A stretch of DNA of 64,000 nucleotides from Ideonella livida (GTDB lineage Bacteria; Pseudomonadota; Gammaproteobacteria; Burkholderiales; Burkholderiaceae_C): NCBI RefSeq assembly GCF_010499455.1, contig NZ_JAAGOH010000004.1, positions 172,413-236,412 of the forward strand, given 5' to 3'. The notes under the pieces are model-generated. The model searched no databases. It was not told the origin of the DNA and saw nothing but the letters and a program-made list of their open reading frames with translations. Below, one piece after another: positions 26,139 through 36,827 of this stretch (position 1 is the stretch's first letter; every line of letters starts with the position of its first letter). The translations under genes and the position numbers were made by a program.

Positions 26139-26437
26139 GCGGCGGCCCTGCACAGCGAAGCAGCGGGCTGCGCCCGACATTGCTGCACCTTGAGCGCGGT
26201 GGCCGCCACCCACACGGCCGCCAGCACGCCCATCCACAGCCAGACGGGCCATGCCCTGCCACCGGCAAGGCGACAGGCCAGCCGCTCCAGCGGGGCCACC
26301 GCAGCGTCCAGCAAGCGCCAGAACAGGTTGTACTCGGCACGCTCGCGCCCGACCAGGCACCCCAGCAGCGCACGCCCCACCCAAGCCAGGCACGCGACCT
26401 CAGCCCACAACTTCAGCACCACAGCCAACCAGAGCAT
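26135..26437 (-). CDS. Small two-to-three-helix membrane protein, unknown function
   Basis: A 100-residue hydrophobic protein starting MLWLAVVLKLWAEVACLAWV, with a first helix at ~1-25, an amphipathic middle containing ERAEYNLFWRLLDAAVAPLERL, and a last helix PVWLWMGVLAAVWVAATAL. It ends in a Cys- and Ala-rich tail. It overlaps the DUF4212 gene as GTGA, so it belongs to the symporter operon and may be a third component or assembly factor. A similar small protein precedes this pair in other Burkholderiales as far as I recall; no function is known. Codon usage resembles its neighbours. Confidence 0.7.
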   Translation of the reverse strand: MLWLAVVLKLWAEVACLAWVGRALLGCLVGRERAEYNLFWRLLDAAVAPLERLACRLAGGRAWPVWLWMGVLAAVWVAATALKVQQCRAQPAASLCRAAA

Positions 26438-26708
26438 GCAAGGCCTGCGCCCCCGATACCGCAGAACACCAATCGCCAGGCTGCCCCGACGGACGGGAAC
26501 TGCGACACCTGGCAGGAGCGGGGGCATGGCCGCCTCTGGCGGGGCAGCCTGCGACTACCCAGTTTGATTGTCCGATCAAACCGTCACACCCTCATCGGGA
26601 GGTGAGGCCCCTAGGCGACAGGACAAACCCGGACAGGGGGCCGGCACATGCGAAAATCAAAGGCTTTCGCCGTCAAGAATTCCTTTCAGAAAGCTGGAGC
26701 ACGCCGCC

Positions 26709-27813
26709 ATGGACATCGAACGCGTCAACGCCATTGGAAACACCCTGACCGACCTGTTGCAGCGGACCCAATCGCTACGGGGGTATCTTTGACTACGATC
26801 GCAAATCCCTGCGTCTGAGCGAGGTCAACGCCACGCTCGAGAACCCCTCGATCTGGAACGACCCCAAGCGTGCCCAGGAACTGGGCAAGGAAAAGAAGCA
26901 ACTCGACGAGGTTGTCGGCACCATCGACCACCTCACCAGCCAGCTGGGTGACAACCTCGAGCTGTTCGAGATGACCAAGGCGGAGGACGACTTCTCCAGT
27001 CTAGAGGCCATCGAGGACGAGGCCGCCAGCCTGCGCGAGACCGTGGAGCGGCTGGAATTCCGCCGGATGTTCAGCAACCCGGCCGACCCGAGCAACTGCT
27101 TCATCGACATCCAGGCGGGCGCCGGCGGTACGGAAGCCTGCGACTGGGCCAGCATGCTGCTGCGCCAGTACCTGAAGTACTGCGAGCGCAAAGGCTTCAA
27201 GCCCACCCTGGAGGACGAGACGCCGGACGATGTGGCGGGCATCCGCAGCGCCACCATCAAGGTCGAGGGTGAATATGCCTACGGCCACCTGCGCACTGAG
27301 ACCGGCGTGCACCGCCTGGTGCGCAAGAGCCCCTTCGACTCCTCGGGTGGTCGGCACACCTCCTTCGCCTCGCTGTTCGTGTATCCGGAGATCGACGACT
27401 CCATCGAGATCGACATCAACCCGGCCGATGTGCGCGTGGACACCTTCCGGGCCTCGGGTGCCGGTGGCCAGCACATCAACAAGACCGATTCGGCCGTGCG
27501 GCTGACCCACATGCCCACGGGCATCGTGGTGCAGTGCCAGGACAGCCGCTCCCAGCACAGCAACCGCGACGTGGCTTGGCGGCGACTGCGCTCGCGGCTC
27601 TATGACCACGAGATGCGCAAGCGCATGGAAGAGCAGCAGAAGCTGGAGGACACCAAGACCGATGTCGGCTGGGGCCACCAGATCCGCTCCTACGTCCTGG
27701 ACCAAAGCCGCATCAAGGACCTGCGGACCAGCGTCGAGATCTCCAACACCCAGAAGGTGCTGGACGGCGACCTGGACGCATTCATCGAGGCCAGCCTCAA
27801 GCAGGGCCTGTGA
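26709..27813 (+). CDS. prfB: Peptide chain release factor 2 (programmed +1 frameshift)
   Basis: Terminates translation at UGA and UAA. The gene is in two frames: ATG 26709 to the in-frame TGA at 26790-26792, then after skipping T26790 the frame continues from GAC 26791 to 27813, giving 367 residues. Downstream motifs are complete: [14 protein letters not shown] with the SPF tripeptide anticodon, and [18 protein letters not shown] with the GGQ catalytic motif. The frameshift site is standard and makes RF2 autoregulate its own synthesis, so this is not a pseudogene. Confidence 0.97.
26777..26793 (+). promoter_or_regulatory. prfB autoregulatory +1 frameshift site
   Basis: The site reads ACGGGGG TAT CTT TGA C: a Shine-Dalgarno-like G-rich run three bases before the CTT slippery codon, the TGA stop and the poor-context C after it. 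This is nearly the E. coli site (AGGGGG TAT CTT TGA C). Confidence 0.95.
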
Positions 27814-27924
27814 GCCCGGTCGGCGGTGCCGGTACCGCCGCCCCCCGACTTCGTTCTTGCCTGCCGCCGGCACCCCAATGGGTACCGGCCGTTCCCCTGA
27901 ACTCCCCGCGAAGGATTGCCCAAC

Positions 27925-30624
27925 ATGATGCTGCGTGAAGGCCCCGCCCTCGCACCGGTGCGCCGCGAAGACTACGCGCCGCCGGCCTATTGGATCCGCA
28001 CGGCCGAACTGACCTTCGACCTCGACACCGCCAAGACCATCGTGGCCAGCAAGCTGGCCATCGAGCGCAACCCTGCCCTCCCGGTGCAGCCCTTGCGCCT
28101 GCATGGCGAGGACCTCAACCTCCTGCGCGTGCTCGTCAACGGCCAGAGCGTCTCCTTCCGCCACGAAGACGGTCAATTGGTGCTGGAGGCCCCGGAGGCC
28201 GACCAGTTCATCCTGGAGATCCGCAACACCATCGCCCCAGAGAAGAACACCCAGCTCAGCGGCCTGTATGCCAGCGGCTCTGGACTGTTCACCCAGTGCG
28301 AGGCCGAGGGTTTCCGCCGCATCACTTACTTCGTCGACCGGCCGGATGTGATGGCGCGCTACACGGTCACGCTGCGGGCAGACCGCCGCAAGTACCCGGT
28401 GCTGCTGTCCAACGGCAACCTGATCGAGCAGGGCGACCTCGACGGCGGTCGCCACTTTGCACGCTGGGAAGATCCGTTTCCCAAACCCAGCTATCTGTTT
28501 GCCGTGGTGGCTGCGGATCTGGTGGCGCGCGAGCAATGGGTGCGAACCCGCTCGGGCCAGGATCATCTGCTGCAGATCTATGTGACCCGCGGCGACTTGG
28601 ACAAGACCGAACATGCGATGAACTCGCTGATCGCCTCGATTGTCTGGGACGAGGCCCGATTCGGCCTGCCCCTGGATCTACAGCGCTTCATGATCGTGGC
28701 GGTGCCCGACTTCAACATGGGTGCCATGGAGAACAAGGGGCTCAACCTCTTCAACACCAAGTACGTCCTGGCCAGCTCGGCCACCGCCATCGACAGCGAT
28801 TTCGACGCCATCGAAAGCGTGGTGGCGCACGAATACTTCCACAACTGGACGGGCAACCGCATCACCTGCCGCGACTGGTTCCAGCTCTCCTTGAAAGAAG
28901 GCCTGACCGTCTTCCGCGACCAGGAGTTCAGCATGGACATGGCCGGCTCCGCCTCCGCCCGTGCGGTGCGGCGCATCGCCGACGTGCGCACCTTGCGTGA
29001 GCGCCAGTTCCCCGAAGATGCCGGCCCGATGGCCCACCCGGTGCGGCCGGACGTCTACCAGGCGATCGACAACTTCTACACCCCGACGATCTATGAGAAA
29101 GGGGCTGAAGTGGTGCGGATGATGCACACGCTGGTAGGCCAGGCCGGTTTCGCGGCAGGCATGCGCCTGTACTTCGAACGCCATGACGGCCAGGCGGTGA
29201 CCTGCGATGACTTTGCGCAGGCACTGGCCGATGCCAACCCCGACAGCCCGCTGGCCCAACAGCTGGACCTCTTCAAACGCTGGTATACCCAGGCCGGCAC
29301 ACCGGTGCTGGAGGCTCGCAGCACCCACGACCCGCTGGCGCAGCGCCTGACGCTGACCCTGCGCCAGCGCTGTCCCGCCACGCCGGGCCAGGCCCAGAAG
29401 CTGCCCCAGCTGCTGCCGGTGCGGATGGGCCTGCTGGCCGCCGAGGGTCGGGCCCTGCCCCTTCAGCTCGAAGGCGAGACCCAGGCCCGGGGAACGGAAC
29501 GTCTGCTCATCATGACCCAAGCCGAGCAGCAGTTCACCTTCACCGACGTGCCGGCAGGCGCTGTGCCATCGCTGCTGCGCGGTTTCTCCGCCCCAGTGGT
29601 GCTGGATGACGGGCTGGACGATGAAGCCTTGCTCCACCTGCTGGACTGGGACCGGGACCCCTTCAACCGCTGGGAAGCCTCCCAGCGCCTCTACACGCGC
29701 CGCATCGTGGCGGGTCTGCGAGAAGGTGTCGAAGCATCCCGGCTGTCCTCGGCCCATCTCCAAGCGCTCTCTCGCTTGCTGCGTGACGAAGCCCTCGATC
29801 CGGCTTTCAAGGAGCTGGTGCTGCAGGTGCCCTCTGAAATGCAGCTCGTCGACCAGATCGCGCAGGCCGACCCGCAACGCTTGCACGAGCTGCGCGAAGG
29901 CCTGGTGGACCAGCTGGCAGCCGAACTGTGCGAGGACTGGACCTGGGTGGACGACACCCATCAAGTCAAGGCCGGCTACCGCCCCGACGCTGCCCAAAGC
30001 GGCATCCGCGCACTGGGCAATCTGGCGCTGGCAATGAAGGTGCGACATGCTGTGGCCACAGGCGACCCAGTCTGGCCTGGCAAGGCCTACCAGCGTTTCA
30101 AGGATGCCAGCAACATGACACTGCGCTGGGGCGCGCTCGAAGCCCTGGTGAATGCCCACGCCGAGCTGGCGGCACCGGCCCTGGCCCACTTCCACGAGCA
30201 GTTCCGTCATGAGCCGCTGGTGCTGGACAAGTGGTTCCAGCTCCAGGCCCGGGCCCCCGAACGCCAGGGCGAGGTCTTCGCCAAGGTGCGCCAGCTGCTC
30301 AAGCATCCGGATTTCCATCTGGGCAACCCCAACCGGGTCCGCGCGCTCGTGTTCTCCCTGACCCACTTCAACCCTGCGGCGTTCCACCGTGCGGATGCCG
30401 CCGGCTACGTCTTCTGGGCGGAGCGGGTGATCGAACTGGACGCCGCCAACCCGCAGCTGGCCTCGCGCCTCGCGCGAGCACTGGACCGCTGGCAGAACCT
30501 GGCCGAGCCATACCGAAGCGCCGCCCGCGAAGCCATCGCCCGTGTGGCCACCCGTCCAGAACTCAGCAGCGACACCCGCGAAATCATTGAACGTGCCTTG
30601 AACGAAGGACAGGAGACCTCATGA
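27925..30624 (+). CDS. pepN: Aminopeptidase N
   Basis: M1-family zinc aminopeptidase of the cytoplasm, 899 residues as in E. coli PepN. Seen: the exopeptidase motif [14 protein letters not shown], the zinc motif [12 protein letters not shown] with the third ligand Glu in [14 protein letters not shown], and the C-terminal alpha-solenoid. ATG 27925 was chosen for the AAGGA nine bases upstream; a TTG three codons earlier is possible. It is 111 nt downstream of prfB and overlaps fbp as ATGA. Confidence 0.96.
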   Translation: MMLREGPALAPVRREDYAPPAYWIRTAELTFDLDTAKTIVASKLAIERNPALPVQPLRLHGEDLNLLRVLVNGQSVSFRHEDGQLVLEAPEADQFILEIRNTIAPEKNTQLSGLYASGSGLFTQCEAEGFRRITYFVDRPDVMARYTVTLRADRRKYPVLLSNGNLIEQGDLDGGRHFARWEDPFPKPSYLFAVVAADLVAREQWVRTRSGQDHLLQIYVTRGDLDKTEHAMNSLIASIVWDEARFGLPLDLQRFMIVAVPDFNMGAMENKGLNLFNTKYVLASSATAIDSDFDAIESVVAHEYFHNWTGNRITCRDWFQLSLKEGLTVFRDQEFSMDMAGSASARAVRRIADVRTLRERQFPEDAGPMAHPVRPDVYQAIDNFYTPTIYEKGAEVVRMMHTLVGQAGFAAGMRLYFERHDGQAVTCDDFAQALADANPDSPLAQQLDLFKRWYTQAGTPVLEARSTHDPLAQRLTLTLRQRCPATPGQAQKLPQLLPVRMGLLAAEGRALPLQLEGETQARGTERLLIMTQAEQQFTFTDVPAGAVPSLLRGFSAPVVLDDGLDDEALLHLLDWDRDPFNRWEASQRLYTRRIVAGLREGVEASRLSSAHLQALSRLLRDEALDPAFKELVLQVPSEMQLVDQIAQADPQRLHELREGLVDQLAAELCEDWTWVDDTHQVKAGYRPDAAQSGIRALGNLALAMKVRHAVATGDPVWPGKAYQRFKDASNMTLRWGALEALVNAHAELAAPALAHFHEQFRHEPLVLDKWFQLQARAPERQGEVFAKVRQLLKHPDFHLGNPNRVRALVFSLTHFNPAAFHRADAAGYVFWAERVIELDAANPQLASRLARALDRWQNLAEPYRSAAREAIARVATRPELSSDTREIIERALNEGQETS

Positions 30625-31637
30625 GCAAACGGATCAGTCTGACCCAGTACCTGGTGGAACAGCAACGCGAGCACGGCCACATTCCGGCCCAGCTGCGCCT
30701 GCTCATCGAGGTGGTGGCCCGCGCCTGCAAGCGCATCGCGATCTCGGTCAACAAGGGCGCGCTGGGCGAAGTCCTCGGTTCCGCCGGCTCCGAGAACGTG
30801 CAAGGCGAAGTGCAGAAGAAGCTCGACATCATCTCCAATGAGGTGCTGATCGAGGCCAATGAGTGGGGCGGGCACCTGGCCGCCATGGCATCCGAAGAGA
30901 TGGACTCCATCCACGTGGTGCCCAACCGCTATCCCCAGGGCGAGTACCTGCTGCTGTTTGATCCGCTGGACGGCAGCAGCAACATCGACGTGAACGTGTC
31001 CATCGGCACGATCTTCTCGGTGCTGCGCAAGGTCAACAACACCCGCGGTGTGTCCGAAGAGGACTTCCTGCAACCAGGCAAACAACAGGCGGCCGCGGGC
31101 TACTGCGTGTATGGCCCCCAGACCACCCTGGTGCTGACGGTGGGTGAAGGCGTCGCCATGTTCACCCTGGACCGTGAGCAAGGGTCTTGGGTGCTGACGT
31201 CCGAGAAGGTGCAGATCCCGGAAGACACCAAGGAATTCGCCATCAACATGTCGAACATGCGCCACTGGGATGCCCCGGTCAAGCGTTACATCGACGAATG
31301 CCTGGCCGGCAAGGAAGGCCCCCGCGCCAAGGACTTCAACATGCGGTGGATCGCCAGCATGGTGGCCGATGTGCACCGCATCCTGACCCGTGGCGGCATC
31401 TTCATGTACCCATGGGACAAACGTGAGCCGGGCAAGCCAGGCAAGCTGCGCCTGATGTATGAAGCCAACCCGATGGCTTTTCTGGTCGAGCAGGCGGGCG
31501 GCCTGGCCACCAACGGACGCCAGCGCATCATGGACCTACAGCCCACCAAGCTGCACGAGCGTGTCTCGGTCATCCTGGGTTCGCGCAACGAAGTCCAGCG
31601 TGTGACCGACTACCACGGCGAGTCGACAGGCAGCTGA
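30621..31637 (+). CDS. fbp: Fructose-1,6-bisphosphatase class I
   Basis: Gluconeogenic phosphatase converting fructose 1,6-bisphosphate to fructose 6-phosphate. 338 residues: [19 protein letters not shown], the metal-binding [25 protein letters not shown], and the catalytic-site [20 protein letters not shown] region ([16 protein letters not shown]) leading to GGIFMYPWD and [14 protein letters not shown]. The start overlaps the pepN stop. Confidence 0.97.
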   Translation: MSKRISLTQYLVEQQREHGHIPAQLRLLIEVVARACKRIAISVNKGALGEVLGSAGSENVQGEVQKKLDIISNEVLIEANEWGGHLAAMASEEMDSIHVVPNRYPQGEYLLLFDPLDGSSNIDVNVSIGTIFSVLRKVNNTRGVSEEDFLQPGKQQAAAGYCVYGPQTTLVLTVGEGVAMFTLDREQGSWVLTSEKVQIPEDTKEFAINMSNMRHWDAPVKRYIDECLAGKEGPRAKDFNMRWIASMVADVHRILTRGGIFMYPWDKREPGKPGKLRLMYEANPMAFLVEQAGGLATNGRQRIMDLQPTKLHERVSVILGSRNEVQRVTDYHGESTGS

Positions 31638-31697
31638 AGGCGAGAGGCGCGCTTCGATGTCCTGAGCAAGACTGAACGACGGCCCCACCCTTTCCTA

Positions 31698-31726
31698 TTG
31701 CATCACATTAGAATTCGAATTAGAAT
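31698..31726 (+). promoter_or_regulatory. Promoter of tRNA-Thr
   Basis: TTGCAT (31698-31703), a 17-nt spacer and TAGAAT (31721-31726); the start would fall near 31733, just before the tRNA. The patch is unusually AT-rich and contains GAATTC twice (TTAGAATTCGAATTAGAATT). Confidence 0.65.
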
Positions 31727-31735
31727 TCCATTTTC

Positions 31736-31811
31736 GCCGGTGTAGCTCAGTTGGTAGAGCAGCGCATTCGTAATGCGAAGGTCGGGAGTTCGACTCTCTT
31801 CACCGGCACCA
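31736..31811 (+). tRNA. tRNA-Thr (anticodon CGT)
   Basis: A 76-nt cloverleaf: acceptor GCCGGTG/CACCGGC, D arm GCTC-AGTTGGTA-GAGC, anticodon loop TTCGTAA (CGT, reads ACG), T arm GGGAG-TTCGACT-CTCTT, and an encoded CCA. The outer anticodon-stem pair is a G-A mismatch. Confidence 0.96.
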
Positions 31812-31817
31812 AAACAC

Positions 31818-31848
31818 AAAAAAGCCCGCAGCTTGCTGCGGGCTTTTT
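31818..31848 (+). terminator. Terminator of tRNA-Thr
   Basis: GCCCGCAG (31824-31831), loop CTTG, CTGCGGGC (31836-31843), flanked by an A-run before and five T after, a classic terminator that would work in both directions. Confidence 0.93.
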
Positions 31849-32126
31849 GCATTTCTAATGCGCGCCATTTTGGCTTGGGTACGCCTTCGATGAGGCCTGG
31901 CGCTTGAGAGGCATCAAGTCAGATGGCTCTCAAGCCCCTCAGAGGGCACCTGGTAAAAGGTGCGCACCCTTACGCCGCTCGACCCACATCAAGGTCACCA
32001 GCCCCACCTCTCCCAGTACGGCACGAACCAGCAAAACCAAGCCGACGCCTTTACGTCGCGGGCGATTGGAAAGGCAGCAGTTCGGCCAAAAGCAACTGGC
32101 ACCGGACCAGACTGAAACGTGCAGGC
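31849..32126 (+). other. Spacer between two tRNA genes, no gene seen
   Basis: These 278 bases lie between two terminators of opposite orientation. The composition is somewhat less GC-rich than the neighbours. No reading frame here has coding character, and no repeat of the tRNA ends that would suggest an integrated element was noticed. Confidence 0.6.
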
Positions 32127-32153
32127 AAAAAAAATCCCGGCTTTGCCGGGATT
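32127..32153 (-). terminator. Terminator of tRNA-Ser
   Basis: On the minus strand AATCCCGGC, loop AAA, GCCGGGATT (32153-32133), followed by a run of at least six T. It lies just 11 nt beyond the 3' end of tRNA-Ser. Confidence 0.93.
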
Positions 32154-32164
32154 TCATGTCAGGT

Positions 32165-32257
32165 TGGCGGAGACGGAGGGATTCGAACCCTCGATGGAGT
32201 TTTTGACCCCATACTCCCTTAGCAGGGGAGCACCTTCGGCCTCTCGGTCACGTCTCC
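32165..32257 (-). tRNA. tRNA-Ser (anticodon GCT)
   Basis: A 93-nt class II tRNA with acceptor GGAGACG/CGTCTCC, discriminator G, encoded CCA, long variable arm and anticodon loop CTGCTAA (GCT, reads AGC/AGU). The T loop is TTCGAAT. It lies 71 nt downstream of lysC on the same strand and may be transcribed from the lysC operon or its own promoter. Confidence 0.96.
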
Positions 32258-32328
32258 AACCTAAGCTAGCAGTATAGCTTGGTTCAAGCACCGCCGCAAG
32301 CTATTTTCTTACTGCGATGCTTGAAACT

Positions 32329-33588
32329 TCAGGCGTCCAGGTCGAACGCGCGATGCAGCGCGCGCACCGCCAATTCCATGTACTTCTCGTCGATCACGAC
32401 CGAAGTCTTGATCTCGCTGGTCGTGATCATCTGGATATTGATGTTCTCTGCACTCAGGGCTTCAAACATCTTGCTGGCCACACCCACGTGCGAGCGCATG
32501 CCGATGCCAACGATGGAGACCTTACAGATCTTCGCGTCGCCGATGACTTCATTGGCGCCCAGCGCCGGCAGCACTTCGGTCTTCAGCAGGTCCAGCGTCC
32601 GCTGATAGTCGTTGCGGTGCACCGTGAAGGAGAAGTCCGTCCGGCCTTCACGCGACACGTTCTGGATGATCACGTCCACATCGATGTTGGCCGCAGCCAC
32701 CTTGCCCAGGATGCCGTAGGCAATGCCGGGCTTGTCGGGCACTCCCAGAACGGTGACTTTGGCCTCGTCGCGGTTGAAGGCGATGCCCGAGACAACTGCT
32801 TGTTCCATCTTCTCGTCTTCCTCGAAAGTGATCAGGGTGCCGGACTTGGCCTCTTCCTCGATGTTGATATCCCACGGCGTGAAGCTCGACAGCACACGCA
32901 GCGGCACGCGGTACTTGCCAGCGAACTCCACCGAGCGGATCTGCAGCACCTTGGAGCCGAGGCTGGCCATTTCCAGCATTTCCTCAAAGCTCACGGTGTG
33001 CAGGCGGCGGGCTTCCGGCACCACGCGCGGATCGGTGGTGTACACACCATCCACATCGGTGTAGATCAGGCACTCATCGGCCTTCATCGCCGCCGCCACG
33101 GCCACGGCCGAGGTGTCGGAACCACCGCGGCCCAGCGTGGTGATGTTCTGCTCTTCATCCACGCCCTGGAAGCCGGTGATGATCACCACCTTGCCCGCGG
33201 CCAGGTCTGCGCGAACGCGAACGTCGTCGATGCTCTGGATCCGCGCCTTGGTGTAGGACGAATCCGTCTTGATGGGCACCTGCCAGCCTGCATAGCTGAC
33301 GGCTTCCATACCCTCTGCCTGGAGAGCCAGCGACAGCAAGCCCACCGAGACCTGCTCGCCGGTGCAGGCGATCGCATCGAGCTCGCGCAACATTGCCGGG
33401 GTTTGGGCGGCGGGCGAGACATCCTTGGCCAGGGCCAGCAGGCGATTGGTCTCACCACTCATGGCCGACGGGACGACGACCATCTGGTGACCTGCGCGGG
33501 CCCACTTGGCAACGCGCTTGGCGACATTGCGGATGCGCTCCGTGGAGCCCATCGAGGTGCCGCCGTACTTGTGAACGATCAGTGCCAT
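32329..33588 (-). CDS. lysC: Aspartate kinase
   Basis: First enzyme of the aspartate-family pathway (lysine, threonine, methionine). 419 residues: kinase domain starting MALIVHKYGGTSMGS, with TGFQGVDEEQNITTLGRGGSDTSAV split here only in description, DVDGVYTTDPR, then two ACT domains (residues ~265-410, with VPDKPGIAYGILG and GIGMRSHVGVASKMF) for feedback control. It supplies the substrate chain used by Hom and ThrC. It follows tilS by 102 nt. Confidence 0.97.
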   Translation of the reverse strand: MALIVHKYGGTSMGSTERIRNVAKRVAKWARAGHQMVVVPSAMSGETNRLLALAKDVSPAAQTPAMLRELDAIACTGEQVSVGLLSLALQAEGMEAVSYAGWQVPIKTDSSYTKARIQSIDDVRVRADLAAGKVVIITGFQGVDEEQNITTLGRGGSDTSAVAVAAAMKADECLIYTDVDGVYTTDPRVVPEARRLHTVSFEEMLEMASLGSKVLQIRSVEFAGKYRVPLRVLSSFTPWDINIEEEAKSGTLITFEEDEKMEQAVVSGIAFNRDEAKVTVLGVPDKPGIAYGILGKVAAANIDVDVIIQNVSREGRTDFSFTVHRNDYQRTLDLLKTEVLPALGANEVIGDAKICKVSIVGIGMRSHVGVASKMFEALSAENINIQMITTSEIKTSVVIDEKYMELAVRALHRAFDLDA

Positions 33589-33690
33589 GACGTTTGGGGA
33601 AAAACGGGATTGGAACCACCCGCTGGAACCGGCGCGCGCTCGGTCTTGAGCCTGGACTGCGCACCGGCGAGGACGTGGGAACCCAGAATT

Positions 33691-35139
33691 CTAGCCCGCT
33701 CCCGGGGGTTTGCCCGAACCAACGGGGTACGGGATCCACTCGACGCGGCATTGGGGGGTCTGCGCAGTGGCCATGAAGCGGGCGTCGACCCCCAGGCCCG
33801 GCGCGAACACGACCGGTGCCCCGCCTTGCGGCCCCAGTTTGAGCAACGGTCCGCCGCGAGCCCAGGCCGGCACCCCGCGGGCCTGGAACTGTTTCTTGAG
33901 CGAACGTGGCAGCCCACCGGGATGAAGTTGGAACTGCTCTCCGCCTTGCCGGGCGGACAGCCACAACCTTTCCAGCAGCGACCAGGGCAGTCCTTGCGCC
34001 TGCACCGGCTCCAGATGCAGCGCTCCTCCCCAATGCGCCAACACATGGCAGCCGGGGACCCTGGGTGCAGGTTCTGCCGTCCGATCTGGACTCGCGGCCG
34101 CCCCCCCAGGCTCCCCTGACGCCGACCCGGATGCCAGCCCCAGGCGACCCTGGTGGCACCAGAGGAAACGGCCCGCATCACCCGGTAAGGGCCAGCGGAT
34201 GCCCCCCTTGGCAGCAGAACGCGTCAAGCCCGCCAGCACCACTTCCAGCCATACCTGGGGCGGCGTGCGTCCCAGGCGCATGCCCAGCCAGAGGCGCAAG
34301 CTGGCAGCGCGCCGCAACGGCGACAAGGTCAACCACGGGCCCAGGGAGAGATCTGCCTGCGACTCTGGCACACCGGAGTTTGGCCACAGGCAGACCGCCA
34401 GATCGGCACGGCTGACCTCTTCCACCAGATCGGCCGCCTGCCGCATGGCTTGAGCCGCCCGTGCAAGTTGCACCTCAACCCCCGGGAAAGCGGCCTCCAA
34501 TTGCGGCCACACCAGGGTGCGCAGTCGGCTGCGCGCGTGAGACGGGCCGGCACTGGCAGCGACGTTGGTGGGATCCTCCACCCAAGCCAATTGCCAACGG
34601 CGGACGTAGGCCGTTATGCGGTCTCGTGGCTGGTCCAGCCACGGTCGCAGCCAGGTCATGCCGTGGTGGGTGGCCACCGTCCGCATGCCACCGGTCCCGC
34701 TGACCGAGGCCCGCAGCAGCTGCAGCAACACGGACTCGCCTTGGTCTTGCCGGTGATGGGCCAACCAGACGGCGCCGCACCCCAGTTCGCGGGCCTTCCG
34801 GCTCAATGCCTCATAGCGCTGTTCCCGGGCCCAGTGCTCCACGCTTTGCCCCGGCCCAGGCTGGCCAACAGCATGCAGAACGTGCAGATACACCGGAAGG
34901 CCACGTCGACGCCACCCGCCGAGCTGCCTGCGCAGGTGCGACACCCAGACATCGGCCAAGGGTTGCAGCCCATGGTGGACGTGCAAGGCGTGCACATCAA
35001 AGCCGTGCGCGCGTCCCAGCCGGGCCAGCGTATGCGCCAGGGCGGTGGAATCCCGTCCACCGCTGAGTGCCACCGCCTGCCGGATCGCAGGGGCGGCAGC
35101 CCCGTGCTCAGCGTCGTCCGGTGGTGGTGGTGTCGGCAA
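33691..35139 (-). CDS. tilS: tRNA(Ile)-lysidine synthetase
   Basis: Converts C34 of tRNA-Ile(CAU) to lysidine so that it reads AUA. 482 residues: PP-loop [13 protein letters not shown] (a variant of the usual SGGxDS), HVHHGLQ, the H-x-x-x-D-Q-x-E-T-like [16 protein letters not shown], and a C-terminal domain ending in the [16 protein letters not shown] substrate-binding motif. The start overlaps accA by 32 nt. An Ala/Ser/Gly-rich stretch separates the last domains. Confidence 0.94.
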   Translation of the reverse strand: MPTPPPPDDAEHGAAAPAIRQAVALSGGRDSTALAHTLARLGRAHGFDVHALHVHHGLQPLADVWVSHLRRQLGGWRRRGLPVYLHVLHAVGQPGPGQSVEHWAREQRYEALSRKARELGCGAVWLAHHRQDQGESVLLQLLRASVSGTGGMRTVATHHGMTWLRPWLDQPRDRITAYVRRWQLAWVEDPTNVAASAGPSHARSRLRTLVWPQLEAAFPGVEVQLARAAQAMRQAADLVEEVSRADLAVCLWPNSGVPESQADLSLGPWLTLSPLRRAASLRLWLGMRLGRTPPQVWLEVVLAGLTRSAAKGGIRWPLPGDAGRFLWCHQGRLGLASGSASGEPGGAAASPDRTAEPAPRVPGCHVLAHWGGALHLEPVQAQGLPWSLLERLWLSARQGGEQFQLHPGGLPRSLKKQFQARGVPAWARGGPLLKLGPQGGAPVVFAPGLGVDARFMATAQTPQCRVEWIPYPVGSGKPPGAG

Positions 35140-36088
35140 ACCGGCCGTAGGACTTCAGACGGTTGTAACGGCGGTCCAGCAGCTCCTCGACAGAGAGGTC
35201 TGCCACCTGGCGAAGGGCATCGGCCAGGCCACGCTTGAGCTGGGCCGCCATGTACTTGGGATCCCGATGGGCGCCGCCCACCGGTTCACTGACGATCTTG
35301 TCCACCAGGCCAAGCGCCTTGAGCCGGTGGGCGGTGATTCCCAAGGCCTCGGCGGCGTCTGAGGCCCGCTCGGCCGTCTTCCAGAGGATGGAGGCGCAGC
35401 CTTCCGGTGAGATCACAGAATACACAGAGAACTGCAGCATCAGCACTTGGTCAGCCACGCTGATGGCCAAAGCGCCACCGGAGCCACCTTCACCGATGAT
35501 GGTCGTGATGATGGGCACCTCGAGCTGCGCCATCTCGAAGATGTTGCGGCCAATGGCCTCCGACTGGCCACGTTCTTCAGCACCAATGCCCGGGTATGCA
35601 CCAGGGGTGTCGACAAAACTGAAGACCGGCAGGCCGAACTTCTCGGCCAGCTTCATCAGGCGAAGTGCCTTGCGGTAGCCCTCAGGACGCGGCATGCCGA
35701 AGTTGCGCGCCGCGCGCTCCTTGGTGTCGCGCCCCTTCTGCTGGCCAATCACCATGCAGGACTGGCCATTGAATCGGGCCAAGCCGCCGACGATGGACAG
35801 GTCGTCCGCAAAGGCGCGGTCGCCGTGCAGTTCCTGGAAGTCGGTGAAGATCTCGTTGACGTAGTCCAGCGCATAAGGACGCTGGGGGTGCCGGGCAATC
35901 TGCGTGACCTGCCACGGAGACAACTGGGTGTAGATGTCCTTGGTGAGTTGCAGGCTCTTCTTGTCCAGCCGCTCGATCTCTTCGGAGATGTCCACGGCCG
36001 ACTCGTTCTGGACGTAGCGCAGCTCTTCGATCTTGGACTCGAGTTCCGCGATGGGTTGCTCGAAATCCAGGAAGTAACGTTTGCTCAT
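35108..36088 (-). CDS. accA: Acetyl-CoA carboxylase carboxyltransferase subunit alpha
   Basis: Alpha subunit of the carboxyltransferase half of acetyl-CoA carboxylase, which makes malonyl-CoA. 326 residues: N-terminal [27 protein letters not shown] helix (shown in part), [44 protein letters not shown] region with oxyanion-hole glycines, and [12 protein letters not shown]. It is 28 nt downstream of the glycosylase gene. A Shine-Dalgarno AGGA is seen upstream of the ATG. Confidence 0.97.
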   Translation of the reverse strand: MSKRYFLDFEQPIAELESKIEELRYVQNESAVDISEEIERLDKKSLQLTKDIYTQLSPWQVTQIARHPQRPYALDYVNEIFTDFQELHGDRAFADDLSIVGGLARFNGQSCMVIGQQKGRDTKERAARNFGMPRPEGYRKALRLMKLAEKFGLPVFSFVDTPGAYPGIGAEERGQSEAIGRNIFEMAQLEVPIITTIIGEGGSGGALAISVADQVLMLQFSVYSVISPEGCASILWKTAERASDAAEALGITAHRLKALGLVDKIVSEPVGGAHRDPKYMAAQLKRGLADALRQVADLSVEELLDRRYNRLKSYGRFADTTTTGRR

Positions 36089-36116
36089 CGGTTCAAGTCC
36101 TTCCTACTTCACACCT

Positions 36117-36827
36117 TCAATAAGCCACCGGCACCGGGTCCAGGCTGCGCCACAGGTACCAGGTGGCCACAGACCGGAAAGGCGCCCATCCCTCGCCAAG
36201 CTCTCGGGCCTCGGCACGGGAGACAGGCTCTCCGCTGAAATAACACTGGCTGATGCCCTTGAGCAGCCCCAGGTCATCCAAAGGCAGCACATTGGGACGC
36301 AGGAGGTGGAAGATGAGGAACATCTCCGCCGTCCATCGTCCAATGCCGCGAATGGCGATCAACTCCTCGATGATGCCCTCATCGTCCATCCCGTTCCAGA
36401 GGTCAAGGTGGACTCGGCCATCTTCGAAGTGCCGTGCCAGATCAAGGAGGTATTCTGCCTTGCGCTGGGACAGTCCCGCGCTGCGCAGGCTGGGCACATC
36501 GTGCGCCAGCACCCGGGACGGGACCAGCGGCTCATCCTGGACGCACAGCAACAAACCCAGGCGATCCCAGACGGACTGGGCGGCCTTGACTGAAATCTGC
36601 TGCCCGATGATCGAACGCGCCAGGGTGCTGAACGCATCCCCACGGCTCTCGAGACGGGCCTGTCCGAAGCGCGGGATGAGCTTCTTCATCACCCGATCGC
36701 GCCGGCTCAGGTGGCGACAGGCCTCGTCCCAATAGGCCGGCGTGCCACACCGCACCGACTGGGTTGCTGACACCGGGGCCGGCAGGTCGGAATCGGGCGC
36801 GGGGCCCGCCTCCACCTCCACCGTCAT
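36117..36827 (-). CDS. DNA-3-methyladenine glycosylase II family (AlkA-like)
   Basis: Base-excision glycosylase of the HhH-GPD superfamily, 236 residues. The helix-hairpin-helix reads [18 protein letters not shown], followed by the catalytic Asp in [13 protein letters not shown]. It lacks the N-terminal AlkA domain of E. coli and resembles the short MAG/AlkA type. A family iron-sulfur cysteine cluster is absent, as expected for AlkA-like rather than Nth-like enzymes. The ATG overlaps the cysS stop (ATGA); accA follows by 28 nt. Confidence 0.88.
   Translation of the reverse strand: MTVEVEAGPAPDSDLPAPVSATQSVRCGTPAYWDEACRHLSRRDRVMKKLIPRFGQARLESRGDAFSTLARSIIGQQISVKAAQSVWDRLGLLLCVQDEPLVPSRVLAHDVPSLRSAGLSQRKAEYLLDLARHFEDGRVHLDLWNGMDDEGIIEELIAIRGIGRWTAEMFLIFHLLRPNVLPLDDLGLLKGISQCYFSGEPVSRAEARELGEGWAPFRSVATWYLWRSLDPVPVAY

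Noticed and set aside
26438..26708. A gene or promoter between the symporter operon and prfB
   Set aside because: No coding frame with a ribosome site and no clear -35/-10 pair were seen in these 271 bases.
31904..32206. Open frame spanning the tRNA spacer
   Set aside because: It runs into tRNA-Ser and its terminator and shows no coding character.
31736..32257. Integration site at the tRNA genes
   Set aside because: No duplicated tRNA 3' end, integrase or compositional island is present.
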